From JABAAI01 sp965242745 (lineage in GTDB: Bacteria; Spirochaetota; Leptospiria; Leptospirales; Leptonemataceae), in contig CBDETG010000107.1 of assembly GCA_965242745.1 (NCBI GenBank), positions 62,001 to 126,000 of the forward strand: a stretch of 64,000 nucleotides of DNA. The letters are read 5' to 3'. Both the position numbers and the translations under genes were made by a program. The notes below the pieces were generated by a model. That model made no database searches and had not been told where the DNA came from. It worked only from the letters and a program-made list of their open reading frames with translations. Numbering within the stretch: position 1 is the stretch's first letter; each line of letters starts with the position of its first letter. Positions 27,400 through 36,650 of this stretch are shown piece by piece.

Positions 27400-28852
27400 G
27401 GGAACCATATACAAGATTCCACTAAAAAGATTTCGCATGATTTGCGATCTTTGCCTTATCTTATCAAATAAGACTTATCAAAATCCCGCATAGTTTTTTT
27501 GATAGTTGCTAAGTCCGCCCTCACCCATTCATGCCGGCTTTGCAATTCCCTATGTATATATCTTTCCAGCTCTCTGTATCTGGGAGTCAATTTCTTATAC
27601 TCCAGCTTATAGCCCCTGTTGGGATCGCTGGTCTGATAGCTGTTTAGGCGTTTTTGTATGTCATGAGCGATGCCTACTTTGTATTCGTTCTTGTAAGCTT
27701 TGTTAGAAATCACGTAGACGTATTTTTGATCTATGTCTGTCTGCCTAAGGTCTGTGCGCTTTGGCGGATCTGTAGAAAAGCGCAGGGCTTTCTGGTAATC
27801 AAAAAGTTCTTCTGGGTTTGCTACCTCTTTCTCTAGCCTCTCCTGCACGAGCTCGTATGCTTTTATAGAAATGTCTATGCCTACCCACTTGCGCCCCAGC
27901 TTTTCAGCTGCAATGCACGTAGTAGCGCAGCCGCAAAATGGGTCCAGCACAAGGTCGCCCTTCTTGCTGCTGGCTTGGATAATGCGCTTTAGTAAAGCGA
28001 GCGGCTTTTGCGTAGGGTAGCCTGTTCGTTCTTTTAAGTTGGCTTTGTAAATATCATCCCACCAGCTAAAAGGGATTTTCCCTTTTTTTGCCTGCTTCTT
28101 CCTCCATTCTTGAAGGCTTTCTCCTTCCTTTTGCCACTTTTTACCGCCGTGAGGGCTCCCTCCTTTATAGGCAAGGCTGATACTCTCTTTGTGAAATTGC
28201 CAAGAGCCCCCTTTAGAATACCAGAAAATAGAATCTGTGTTTCTGGGGAATTGACGTATATATGGAGTTGATGCCGTCGAATAACACCAAACTATCTCGT
28301 TCCTAAAGTTTTTTTCACCAAATATGCAATCCAGAAGTATTTTGAGATAATGTGACATTGTGGGATCGCAGTGCAGATACAAGCTGCCAGTGTCTTTGAG
28401 TATCCGGTGACATTCTATAATCCGTATAGCCATGTAGACAAGATAGCAGAAGTTATACTTGTTGCCATAATCTCTGATGCCCATAAGGAAGCTGTAAAGC
28501 TCGTCTCTATCTTCTTTGATAGTCTTTAGCCATTCTTTTTTTAGATCTGCTTCTCTGAAATAATCCTTGAAGCTGGCGCCCTCTGCATGGCTTCCTATGG
28601 GCGCTGTAAAGACTTTCTTTTTATTGAAGGGCGGGTCTAGGTATAGCAAGTCTACGCATTTGGAGTTTATGCCTTGCAATACGTCTATGTTGTCACGGCA
28701 ATAGATGGACCTATTTTGCAGATTGCTTTTCATTTGCCTGCATAAAACGAGGGCCGCCGAGTCTGGCCTGCGCCCGCATGCCTTATTATTACTAGGCCTA
28801 AGCGCCTGCAAGCTTTTCTATTTGTTTTTATGGACTCTTGTATATAGTTTCC
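27400..28852 (-). mobile_element. MTase-GIY-YIG unit M3 with TIRs
   Basis: The left end at 27400-27428 starts GGGAACCATATACAAGATTC. The right end at 28825-28852, read inward, starts GGAAACTATATACAAGAG. Length 1453 bp. It contains the MTase gene on the minus strand, the shared 5' leader and the 3' hairpin ATGATTTGCGATC. No exact target duplication is seen: the left flank reads GCAAAAT and the right AAAACTA, so it is older or the ends have drifted. It sits between a UDG-like gene and a bactofilin gene and disrupts neither. Confidence 0.75.
27456..28733 (-). CDS. Beta-class DNA methyltransferase fused to GIY-YIG domain, copy M3
   Basis: 425 residues from MKSN. Motifs DPPF and DPFCGCATT are as in the other copies. 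The specificity region starts CYSTASTPYIRQFPRNTD and contains a lysine-rich stretch (KKWQKEGESLQEWRKKQ), with no visible similarity to M1, M2 or M4. The C-terminal domain (KYVYVISNKAYKNEYKVGIAHD...ELERYI) belongs to the M2 subtype. Motif IV, the TQKPLALL block and motif I are almost identical in DNA to the other copies. The frame is intact. Predicted adenine methylation with an associated nuclease-fold domain; activity of either is untested. Confidence 0.88.
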   Translation of the reverse strand: MKSNLQNRSIYCRDNIDVLQGINSKCVDLLYLDPPFNKKKVFTAPIGSHAEGASFKDYFREADLKKEWLKTIKEDRDELYSFLMGIRDYGNKYNFCYLVYMAIRIIECHRILKDTGSLYLHCDPTMSHYLKILLDCIFGEKNFRNEIVWCYSTASTPYIRQFPRNTDSIFWYSKGGSWQFHKESISLAYKGGSPHGGKKWQKEGESLQEWRKKQAKKGKIPFSWWDDIYKANLKERTGYPTQKPLALLKRIIQASSKKGDLVLDPFCGCATTCIAAEKLGRKWVGIDISIKAYELVQERLEKEVANPEELFDYQKALRFSTDPPKRTDLRQTDIDQKYVYVISNKAYKNEYKVGIAHDIQKRLNSYQTSDPNRGYKLEYKKLTPRYRELERYIHRELQSRHEWVRADLATIKKTMRDFDKSYLIR

Positions 28853-29044
28853 AAAACTAATACAAAAAAAACACTTGATGGAAAATTCTTAGTAGACAAT
28901 GTCTTAAGCTTTACTATCGTAGGCGAAACTTGGGGGCGAAACTTGGGAGTCTTTTGCTTTGTTTTTGTATCAAAACCAAGGATATAGGGGGGATGCGGGC
29001 AGCAAGGCGCTCTATGTCTTGGGCTCGAGTCCCGGTGGTTTTTT
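28853..29044 (+). other. Intergenic region before bactofilin 2
   Basis: AT-rich at first (a run of A after CTAATAC), then a tandem CGAAACTTGGG (twice, around 28923-28947). Just before the bactofilin ATG the sequence TTGGGCTCGAGTCCCGGTGG looks like the T-arm and acceptor of a tRNA, but no matching 5' half or cloverleaf could be drawn, so it is not called as a tRNA. Confidence 0.35.
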
Positions 29045-29473
29045 ATGGCATCTAAAAATTCTGTTAATAGTATTATAGGTCCCGGTTCCGTTTTTGAAGG
29101 AAAGTTTTATATAGCGGGGTCTTTGCGTGTAGATGGGAAATTTGAAGGCGAGATCAAAACGGATGAGACTCTGCTTGTAGGGCCTACAGGCAAGATCAAG
29201 ACGAATATACACGCAAAGAACGTGGTGGTAGAGGGGGCAATGATCGGAAATATCCATGCTCAGAACATGGTGCAGCTGGAAGCCACAGGCAAAGTCTTGG
29301 GTGATATACATGCTCCCGTTATCAATATTGCTCCCGGAGTTGTAGCTAAGGGCGCTATCAATGTGACAGGAAATGGGAAGAAGAATGCGAAAGCTCTTGT
29401 AGAAGAAGCTTATGGCGATGCTAAGGGCTCTCTAGACAAGGCAGCAGAAGACGCCAGCGCAGCAAAAAAATAA
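29045..29473 (+). CDS. Bactofilin (DUF583), copy 2
   Basis: 142 residues, MASKNSVNSIIGPGSVFEGKF, then the repeated beta-helix signature (SLRVDGKFEGEIKTDETLLVG, TGKIKTNIHAKNVVVEG, GKVLGDIHAP). It has an alanine/lysine-rich C-terminal tail, absent from copy 1. The next gene on the strand, 263 bases on, encodes a LysM/M23 peptidase; bactofilins recruiting M23 endopeptidases to shape the cell are known in Helicobacter and others. Close relation to copy 1 in the core suggests paralogous duplication within the lineage. Confidence 0.9.
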   Translation: MASKNSVNSIIGPGSVFEGKFYIAGSLRVDGKFEGEIKTDETLLVGPTGKIKTNIHAKNVVVEGAMIGNIHAQNMVQLEATGKVLGDIHAPVINIAPGVVAKGAINVTGNGKKNAKALVEEAYGDAKGSLDKAAEDASAAKK

Positions 29474-29745
29474 TTTTTACGTTGATATTGGTCGATAATG
29501 GGACAGGGCGGCGTATTTATCAGGGGAGCGATTCATCTTTGAGCTATGCCTTCCTAGCCGCCTTTGACGCATAGTTTGCAGGCCTTTGCTTTTATATTAT
29601 CTATGAAAGAGCTGCAAAAGAGCCTTTATGTTATTTTTTATCCTTGCTTATGCGAAAGTTTTATGTATAATATAATGATTGTATTTGGCAAAGAATTACG
29701 CAGCCTCTTTCATCTCTATTTAGAGAGCGCTAATATGTGAATGCT

Positions 29746-30855
29746 ATGTACCAGATTCCTTTTAAATATAAGAAAAAGAAACGTTTTACTTTGAAAGGGC
29801 GTTTTGCTCTGAGTTATATGGGGCAAGGCATCTTTTATTACACTTTGCCGGGTCCTGATTATCCTATCGTTGGCAAGATAGAATTGACAAGGCCCAAGAG
29901 CGGTTATTTAGGAGGGCTCATCCTTCTTGCCACCTTAGGTTTTTTTACTCTCCACTGGCGCAGCGATTTTTCTAAGCAGGAGCAGCTAAGTGAGGATGTG
30001 TCTGCTTCTGCCTCTAGTGAAGAGGACCTCAAACGCCTTGAGAAGGAGGGGCGTTTTGAAGAGCTTGATGAGCAGTCTGAAGAAGCTAAATCTCGTTTGT
30101 ATACTCTGCATAAGCCTGTAACAAGCTTGCCTCCCAGCTCCAATCGTCTGCGTATCAAAAAGTATCGCGTGCGTGAAGGTGATACTCTAAGCGAGATAGC
30201 TGCCCGCTACGAGATACCGGCTACTATTATAGCGGCTACATCCAAAATCAAATACAATGGCGTGCTTATGCCGGGTCAGGAATTGCTTGTTCCTAATAAA
30301 CCCGGTCTTATGTATGAGCTCAAGAAGGGAGAGACCTTAGCTGCGATTTTGCATAAATACCGTATTGATATAGCGGCTTTCCAAAAGGCAAATCCTGCAA
30401 TCTCAAAGCTGGATATGCTCGAAGAAGGTCAGGAAATTTTTCTTCCTAATGCGCACATCCCCATCCCTCCTTTGCGTTGGATACGTCCTGTAAGGGGGCG
30501 TTTTACCTCGCGTTATGGCTGGCGTCGCCATCCCATTCATAGACGCAGGCATTTTCATACAGGCGTAGATATTGCTGCGCGTTACAAGTCGGTCAGGGCA
30601 GTGCGCTCCGGGCGCGTAGTCTATGCTGGTTATTTAGGGGCTTATGGTAAGGTTGTCGTGATTAGGCATAATAAGAGCTTCAAAAGCCTCTATGCTCATT
30701 TGAGTCGCATCAGGACCAGAGTAGGCAGGCTTGTACAACAAGGACGCATCATAGGCGTTACAGGTAATACGGGGCGTTCTACAGGGCCTCATCTGCATTT
30801 TGAGATCATTCGAAATGGAAGGCCCGTAAACCCTCTGCGTTACGTGCGTTTTTAA
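29746..30855 (+). CDS. LysM and M23 peptidoglycan endopeptidase
   Basis: 369 residues from ATG 29746 (a GTG at 29737 is in frame). After a short cytoplasmic part and one membrane anchor (about residues 60-80, YLGGLILLATLGFFTLHW) come two LysM modules (YRVREGDTLSEIAARYEIP; YELKKGETLAAILHKYRID) and a C-terminal M23 domain with the zinc ligands in HTGVDIAA and HLHFE. It should cleave peptide cross-links in the periplasm. The neighbouring bactofilin may position it. Full length, no defects. Confidence 0.9.
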   Translation: MYQIPFKYKKKKRFTLKGRFALSYMGQGIFYYTLPGPDYPIVGKIELTRPKSGYLGGLILLATLGFFTLHWRSDFSKQEQLSEDVSASASSEEDLKRLEKEGRFEELDEQSEEAKSRLYTLHKPVTSLPPSSNRLRIKKYRVREGDTLSEIAARYEIPATIIAATSKIKYNGVLMPGQELLVPNKPGLMYELKKGETLAAILHKYRIDIAAFQKANPAISKLDMLEEGQEIFLPNAHIPIPPLRWIRPVRGRFTSRYGWRRHPIHRRRHFHTGVDIAARYKSVRAVRSGRVVYAGYLGAYGKVVVIRHNKSFKSLYAHLSRIRTRVGRLVQQGRIIGVTGNTGRSTGPHLHFEIIRNGRPVNPLRYVRF

Positions 30856-31560
30856 TATTTTTCTTGACAAAGAAAAGGCTTAACGCTATAAGGAGAGTCT
30901 TCTTGTGATTTGTAGTTGCAAAGCAAGCGCTGTTATATAATCTTGTGCCGATATTAAGAGCAGGTCTATGCGCAAGCGATACTATTCTTAAGATATGATT
31001 CTTGTAGGCTTGGACCTTAGATTGTAGTCTTATCTATTGCATGAGTCAAACTCAGAGGCTCAGCTCGAAAAGAGATGCCTTCCTAGTGTCGTAAAATATC
31101 TATACTTGGTATAGCAGACATGTATCCCCGAATTATATACAAAGTTGCCTCAGCTTTAAGGAGTAAGAGGCTTTAGAGTTAGAATGGAAGCCTTTTCATT
31201 TTCTGTATCATTAAAGGGAGTTTTTATATCTTGCAAAGCTGACAAGTATCCAAACTCAGTCTGATTTAGTTTTTAGAGGGAATTTGCTTTTTTGTTTTAT
31301 GTACTATAGGAAGCGGGGAACTTGATGGAAGCAGCTCAGAGGCTTTTATGTGTTTGAAGAGAAATTGCCTCTGGAAACATTGCCTTTAGTTGTATGGCAA
31401 GCTGTTCTATAGCCTTCCATTTGTCTGCTGGGATAGACGGCCCTTTGCTGGTATCTGAGAGGCAATAGGCAAGCAAAAATTGTATTTGGAAAGGAAGATG
31501 ACAGTATCGTTGCTGTCGAAATATCAAAAGCATCTGCTTTAGAAAAAGGAGTGAGAAACT
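30856..31560. other. 700-base region between the M23 peptidase and rho
   Basis: No convincing gene. It should hold the rho promoter and a long leader; rho genes are often autoregulated by attenuation in the leader, which would fit, but no specific element is identified. A minus-strand frame ending at 31336 contains a protein-like stretch (DTSKGPSIPADKWKAIEQLA) but is only about 65 codons before running under rho, so it is left uncalled. Confidence 0.35.
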
Positions 31561-33051
31561 ATGGCTTATCGAAGAATGCGCAGTAAGGAATATTTTGCTG
31601 AAAGGGACAAGGACGAGAGAATGGATACAGATCGAGGGCGTGATTATTCTTCTCAGGAAAGGCGTTCTTATGATTACAGCACGAATGGGCGGAGATCGAG
31701 AGGACGGCGCTATTATTCCTCTTCTTCCTTTCATGAGGAGCAGGAGGAAAAAAATCAGCCCCTTCCTGGAAGCGGGCCTGATGCCCCCCCGCCGCTTGAT
31801 TTAACAGAGCTAAAAAAGCAGCCTGTAGATAAATTAGCGGAGCTGGCCTCCTCTATGGACGTGGAGGGTGTTTCTGCTCAGAAAAAGCAAAACCTGATCT
31901 TTGCAATTTTGGAGAAGCAGGCAGAGCAGGATGGGGCCGTGTTTGTTTCGGGCACGGTGGAGCGTATGGGGGAAGGCTATGGTTTTTTACGCAGTCCGGG
32001 CTATAACTATCTGCCAGGCCCGGATGATATTTATATTTCTCCTACTCAGTTTCGCATTTTTGGTCTGCGCACGGGAGATACCATAACAGGGCAGATACGC
32101 CCTCCGAGAGAGGGGGAGCGTTTCTTTGCAATGCTACGCGTGGACAGCATCAACGGTGTTTCACCTGAAGAGGCGGGCAAGCGTATTCTCTTTGACAACC
32201 TGACTCCTCTCTATCCTGAAGAGCGTCTTTGCATGGAGTGGAACCCAGCCCATTTAGATACGCGCATTATTGATCTCTTATGCCCCATAGGCAAGGGGCA
32301 GCGGGCCTTGATTGTAGCGCCTCCGCGTACAGGTAAAACGATACTCATGCAAAATATAGCTAATGCTATTACGAATACGCATCCTGAAGTAACGCTTATG
32401 GTGCTTTTGATAGATGAGCGGCCTGAAGAGGTAACAGATATGGCTCGCAGTGTCAAGGGGGAAGTGGTTTCTTCTACTTTTGACGAACCAGCTTCACGCC
32501 ATGTGCATGTAGCAGAAATGGTGATTGAGAAAGCTAAGCGCCAAGTAGAGCAAAGAAAAGACGTGGTGATCCTTTTAGATTCCATTACTCGTTTGGCAAG
32601 GGCATATAATCAGGTGATCCCTACTTCAGGAAAGATTCTTTCAGGCGGAGTAGACTCGAATGCCCTGCATAAACCAAAGCGTTTCTTTGGAGCTGCAAGG
32701 AACATAGAAAAGGGCGGCTCTTTAACCATCATTGCCACCGCCTTGGTAGATACTGGTTCTCGTATGGATGAGGTGATTTTTGAGGAATTCAAAGGGACAG
32801 GCAATATGGAGATTCATCTGGACCGCCGTCTTTCTGATAAGCGTATCTTCCCAGCCATTGATATTAATAAGTCAGGTACGCGCAAAGAGGAGCTCCTGCT
32901 GAGCCAAGAAGTGCTTGCGAAAGTTTTTGTCCTGCGCAAGGCGCTGAGTCCCATGGGGCAGACAGAGGCAATGGAGCTGCTGCTAGACAGGATGAAATCC
33001 GCCAAAAGTAATGCAGAGCTGCTTGGGAGCATGAATATCCCCACAGCTTAA
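31561..33051 (+). CDS. rho: Transcription termination factor Rho
   Basis: 496 residues. The first ~75 residues are an Arg/Tyr/Ser-rich low-complexity extension (RERMDTDRGRDYSSQERRSY-like), as seen in several Rho proteins with N-terminal insertions. Then come the Rho N-terminal helices (LKKQPVDKLAELASSM), the cold-shock-like RNA-binding domain (SGTVERMGEGYGFLRSP), Walker A APPRTGKT, Walker B VILLDSITRLARAYN and the Q/R-loop region. RNA helicase for Rho-dependent termination. A ribosome site (GAAAAAGGAGTGAGAAACT) precedes the ATG. The next gene starts 17 bases after the stop. Confidence 0.96.
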   Translation: MAYRRMRSKEYFAERDKDERMDTDRGRDYSSQERRSYDYSTNGRRSRGRRYYSSSSFHEEQEEKNQPLPGSGPDAPPPLDLTELKKQPVDKLAELASSMDVEGVSAQKKQNLIFAILEKQAEQDGAVFVSGTVERMGEGYGFLRSPGYNYLPGPDDIYISPTQFRIFGLRTGDTITGQIRPPREGERFFAMLRVDSINGVSPEEAGKRILFDNLTPLYPEERLCMEWNPAHLDTRIIDLLCPIGKGQRALIVAPPRTGKTILMQNIANAITNTHPEVTLMVLLIDERPEEVTDMARSVKGEVVSSTFDEPASRHVHVAEMVIEKAKRQVEQRKDVVILLDSITRLARAYNQVIPTSGKILSGGVDSNALHKPKRFFGAARNIEKGGSLTIIATALVDTGSRMDEVIFEEFKGTGNMEIHLDRRLSDKRIFPAIDINKSGTRKEELLLSQEVLAKVFVLRKALSPMGQTEAMELLLDRMKSAKSNAELLGSMNIPTA

Positions 33052-33068
33052 AAAAGCATCTAGCCCCC

Positions 33069-33932
33069 GTGCGTCTCAGAGGAGCAAAGACCTTCCCTGC
33101 TTTTTCCTTTGCTGTCCTTTTGTTTTTATGGAACGGCGCTGATAGTCCTGCTCTAAGCGCCAAGCCTTACAAAAACAAGGCTTTTCAGATTGGCGAAGAG
33201 CTTCATTATACGATACATTGGACCTTCTTTCATGCAGGCTATTCCTCTATACATGTTGTTAGGGAATTTGCTTATGGCGGACAGCCTTGTTTGTTGTTTG
33301 AAAGCAAGGCAAGGAGTACAGGCTTCTTAGGCTCCCTCTTTCATGTCAAAGATCATATACGCAGTTATTGGGATTATCGCAGCCAGCGTTCTCTCTATAG
33401 TGAAAAAAATATCAAAGAAGGGAATTACCTGCGCAAGTCCCGCGTATATTTTCGTCCAGCCAAGCGGGAGGCAAAGTGGAGCCTGCAGACCTATTCGGGT
33501 AATACCAGTAAGATAGGAGTAAAAAAGAAAGGCCTCATCAGATGGAAGAAAAAGTCCGGCTTGGCTCAGAAACTGCCTAAGCGTGTGCATGATATGCTTG
33601 CTGCTCTCTATTACAGCCGTGCGCATGGCCAAAGACTTCGCGTGGGCGGGGCCTTTTATATAGATGTCTTTGATGATAACAAGCTCTCTAAGTTGAAAAT
33701 GGAGCTCCTCAGGAAAGAGAGCCTGCGGCTTGAGGTCAATGGAGAAGAAAAACGTTTTGATGCGGTTGTGATCAGACCGCATATCAGCACTGCGGGAATT
33801 TTTCGAACGAAAGGTGAGGTGCGTATCTGGATTTCTGATGACTCTTATCGCTGGCCCCTTTGGATCAAGGCAGAGGCTCCGGTACTGGGGCACATACATG
33901 TCAAATTGTACCGTACTGCGGGAGTCTTGTAA
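33069..33932 (+). CDS. DUF3108 periplasmic protein
   Basis: 287 residues from a GTG with a signal peptide (TFPAFSFAVLLFLWNGADSPALSA). The segment FQIGEELHYTIHWTFFHAGYSS and the following FESKARSTGFLGSLFHVKD match the DUF3108 pattern (a periplasmic beta-rich domain common in spirochaetes and Bacteroidetes). The end of the gene overlaps nothing; glycyl-tRNA synthetase begins 34 bases later. Role unknown, possibly outer-membrane or lipid related. Confidence 0.75.
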   Translation: MRLRGAKTFPAFSFAVLLFLWNGADSPALSAKPYKNKAFQIGEELHYTIHWTFFHAGYSSIHVVREFAYGGQPCLLFESKARSTGFLGSLFHVKDHIRSYWDYRSQRSLYSEKNIKEGNYLRKSRVYFRPAKREAKWSLQTYSGNTSKIGVKKKGLIRWKKKSGLAQKLPKRVHDMLAALYYSRAHGQRLRVGGAFYIDVFDDNKLSKLKMELLRKESLRLEVNGEEKRFDAVVIRPHISTAGIFRTKGEVRIWISDDSYRWPLWIKAEAPVLGHIHVKLYRTAGVL

Positions 33933-33966
33933 AGAGGAATGGATTCAAGCGCCGCTGTCTAAAATC

Positions 33967-35373
33967 ATGTCTGACTCTGATAAAACTCCGACGCAGAAAG
34001 CGGAAAATTTGCAGGATATTGTAGCTTTATGCAAGCGCAGGGGCTTTGTGTATCCTTCCTCTGATATTTATGGCGGCATGGCAAACAGCTTTGATTATGG
34101 GCCTTACGGCGTAGAGCTTTTGCGCAACTTAAAAAATGCGTGGTGGCGCAGCTTTGTGCATAACAGAGAGGATGTAGTAGGTCTGGACAGCTCGATACTT
34201 CTTCATCCTAAAGTCTGGGAGGCAAGCGGCCATATTGCTTCCTTTCATGATCCCTTAGTAGATTGCAAAAATTGCCGAAAGAGGTTCCGCGCAGATCAAT
34301 ATCTCAGTGAATCCCAAGGCATAGACAGCTCAAAAATGAGCTTGGAGGAGATGCAGGCTGTCTTTGTGGAAAAAGGCAGGGAATGGGCCTGCCCCTATTG
34401 TAAGGACAGGGGCTGTTTTACTGAAGTGCGGCAATGTAATCTTATGTTCTCTACGCAAATGTATGCCCATAGCGCGCAGGAGGAAAAGGTATACCTGCGC
34501 CCCGAGACAGCGCAGGGGATTTTTATCAACTTTCGTAATATAGTAGATTCTTGCCGGGTAAAGCTTCCCTTTGGCGTAGCGCAGATAGGCAAAAGCTTTA
34601 GAAACGAAATTGTAGCCAGACAGTTCGTCTTTAGGACGCGCGAATTTGAGCAATTAGAGATGGAATACTTTTGCCAGCCGGGCGCCCAAAAAGAGCATTT
34701 TGATCATTGGCTGAACTTTTGTATGGAATGGCTTTATGAACTTGGCATATCTCAAGAAAAACTGCGCATACGCGAGCATGGAGACAAGGAACTCAGTTTT
34801 TATTCTGATCATACGGCGGATATAGAATACCACTATCCCTTTGGCTGGGGGGAACTCTGGGGGCTTGCCTCGCGCAGAGATTATGATCTTAGAAAGCATG
34901 CAGAGCTGAGCAAAAAAAATCTCCATTATTTTGACCCGGAGAGCAAAAAAAGCTTTTTGCCTTATGTTGTAGAGCCTGCCCTGGGGCTAAACCGTCTTTT
35001 CCTTTGTGTCCTTTGTGACGCCTATGCTGCGCAGCCTAAAGAAGGGCGTATATATCTAAGCTTAGCCCCCGCGCTTGCGCCTGTCAAGCTTGCTGTCTTC
35101 CCTTTGCAAAAAAAGGATGCTTTGGCCAAGACAGCGCAGAACTTATATCAGCAGCTGCGCAGACATTTCACTGTGCAGCTGGATATGCAGGGCTCTATAG
35201 GGAAACGTTATTACAGGCAGGATGAGCTGGGCACTCCTTTTTGCGTGACTGTAGATTATCAAAGCAAGGAAGATCAAAGCGTGACTCTGCGTTACCGTGA
35301 TACGGGAGAGCAGGAACGCGTTGCTATGGATCAGCTTCTTCCATTGCTGAGGCGGAAGCTTGCTCTTTCATAG
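33967..35373 (+). CDS. glyQS: Glycyl-tRNA synthetase, dimeric class II type
   Basis: 468 residues from ATG 33967 (MSDSDKTPTQKAENLQDIVALCKRRGFVYPSSDIYGG). The frame stays open 51 codons upstream, but that part overlaps the DUF3108 gene and is not GlyRS-like. Class II motif 2 lies in GKSFRNEIVARQFVFRTREFEQLEMEYF; motif 3 near ALGLNRLFL is present, and cysteines CKNC and CPYC form a zinc-type pair in the insert. The C-terminal anticodon-binding domain is complete. The single-chain alpha2 enzyme is typical of spirochaetes, unlike the two-subunit bacterial form. Confidence 0.95.
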   Translation: MSDSDKTPTQKAENLQDIVALCKRRGFVYPSSDIYGGMANSFDYGPYGVELLRNLKNAWWRSFVHNREDVVGLDSSILLHPKVWEASGHIASFHDPLVDCKNCRKRFRADQYLSESQGIDSSKMSLEEMQAVFVEKGREWACPYCKDRGCFTEVRQCNLMFSTQMYAHSAQEEKVYLRPETAQGIFINFRNIVDSCRVKLPFGVAQIGKSFRNEIVARQFVFRTREFEQLEMEYFCQPGAQKEHFDHWLNFCMEWLYELGISQEKLRIREHGDKELSFYSDHTADIEYHYPFGWGELWGLASRRDYDLRKHAELSKKNLHYFDPESKKSFLPYVVEPALGLNRLFLCVLCDAYAAQPKEGRIYLSLAPALAPVKLAVFPLQKKDALAKTAQNLYQQLRRHFTVQLDMQGSIGKRYYRQDELGTPFCVTVDYQSKEDQSVTLRYRDTGEQERVAMDQLLPLLRRKLALS

Positions 35374-35646
35374 CAGGGGCGCTAAAAGGCGCTTTCGTAT
35401 TGGCTTGTAAGTTTGCTTGTTCTTTGCAGCTGCGCAAAGGATGCTGATCTTTTGGCTCTCTCCTTTTATGATGCAGATCAAAGCAGCAGCGGCTGCCTCA
35501 TCGCATGCCAGGCCTCTTATTCTCCTTATGCCTTATTTTCTTCAAAATATGCAGTATTTTTCTTTTCCTAAAGCTATTTTTGAGCCGATTATGTAGTATT
35601 AGCCTAGATTGCATAGGCAAGTATTTTAGGATAAGGAAGGCGTATT

Positions 35647-36555
35647 ATGATGTCAGCAGATACTGCGCAGGCAAAAAATTTGGTAGAACAATTCTGTAAT
35701 TATTTACTCGTTGAGAAAGGCTTATCTGAGAATTCTATTTTTGCTTATACGTACGATCTAAAAAAGTTTCAAAGCTATCTGGATCATTCGCATAAGAATC
35801 TTCTCAAAGTAAAGGCTGAAGACATAAGCTCTTTTCTCAAGGAGCAGACAGCGAAGAGTATTTCTTCTCGTTCTCTGGCACGCTCTGTGGCTGCCTTGCG
35901 TCATTTTTATAGGTATCTTCAGGAAGAAGAGAAAGTTGCAAAAAATCCTGTAACTACGATCACTAGTCCCGCTGTCAAAAAAACTCTACCTGACTATTTG
36001 ACCTTAAAAGAAATAGACGAGCTTTTTGCAAGCGTAGATGAGGATGATACTTATGAATTGCGCGATAAAGCTTTATTTGAGCTGATGTATTCGGGGGGCT
36101 TGCGTATTTCAGAGGCCTGTTCTTTGTTCCTCGAAGATTTGGATATGGAAAATAGTCTTGTAAGCGTAAAAGGCAAGGGAGGAAGAGTCCGCCTTGTTCC
36201 CTTTGGAGAAGAGGCCGCTTCTCTTTTGCAGCGTTATCTGAGCAAGGCGCGGCCGCGCATCCTAAACAAGAGAAGCAGCGATTATGTGTTTATTAGTAAA
36301 AAAAGCGAAAGGCTGAACCGTAAATCAGTATGGCGCTTTCTTAAAAAATACTTAGAGCGTACGAAAATCACCAAGACTGTTACACCTCATACCTTCCGTC
36401 ATAGCTTTGCTGCCCATCTTATACAAAACAATGCGGATGTGCGCACTGTGCAGGAGCTGCTGGGACACATAGACATCAGCACTACGCAGATATATACGCA
36501 TCTTAGCAAACCTGCGCTCAAGAAGACGCATAAAGAATTCCATCCGCGTAGTTAA
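35647..36555 (+). CDS. xerD: Tyrosine recombinase XerD
   Basis: 302 residues; an ATG one codon later is equally possible. The N-terminal SAM-like domain (SIFAYTYDLKKFQSYL) is followed by the catalytic domain with the RHRY set: SGGLRISEACSL (Arg), HTFRHSFAAHL (His and Arg), LLGHIDISTTQIYTH (His, Tyr). Length and the LRISEACSL context fit XerC/XerD chromosome-dimer recombinases; XerD is preferred by the HTFRHSFAAHL sequence. It resolves dimers at dif. A dif-like site is not apparent in the window. Confidence 0.9.
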   Translation: MMSADTAQAKNLVEQFCNYLLVEKGLSENSIFAYTYDLKKFQSYLDHSHKNLLKVKAEDISSFLKEQTAKSISSRSLARSVAALRHFYRYLQEEEKVAKNPVTTITSPAVKKTLPDYLTLKEIDELFASVDEDDTYELRDKALFELMYSGGLRISEACSLFLEDLDMENSLVSVKGKGGRVRLVPFGEEAASLLQRYLSKARPRILNKRSSDYVFISKKSERLNRKSVWRFLKKYLERTKITKTVTPHTFRHSFAAHLIQNNADVRTVQELLGHIDISTTQIYTHLSKPALKKTHKEFHPRS

Positions 36556-36650
36556 TCTTTTTTGACCATCCTTCTTGAAGCTGTGTCCTAAAAAAGCAAA
36601 AGCCTGCAAGCCTGCAGCAGACAGGCACGCCATTGAGACCAGTTCTTAGA

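Noticed and set aside
28985..29040. tRNA-like 3' half before bactofilin 2
   Set aside because: TTGGGCTCGAGTCCCGGTGG looks like a T-arm, but no D-arm, anticodon arm or full acceptor stem could be drawn upstream.
31336..31734. Minus-strand frame upstream of and under rho
   Set aside because: Half lies opposite rho; the rest is about 65 codons with only a short protein-like stretch and no ribosome site.
33814..33966. N-terminal extension of glycyl-tRNA synthetase
   Set aside because: Overlaps the end of the DUF3108 gene in another frame and is unlike GlyRS.
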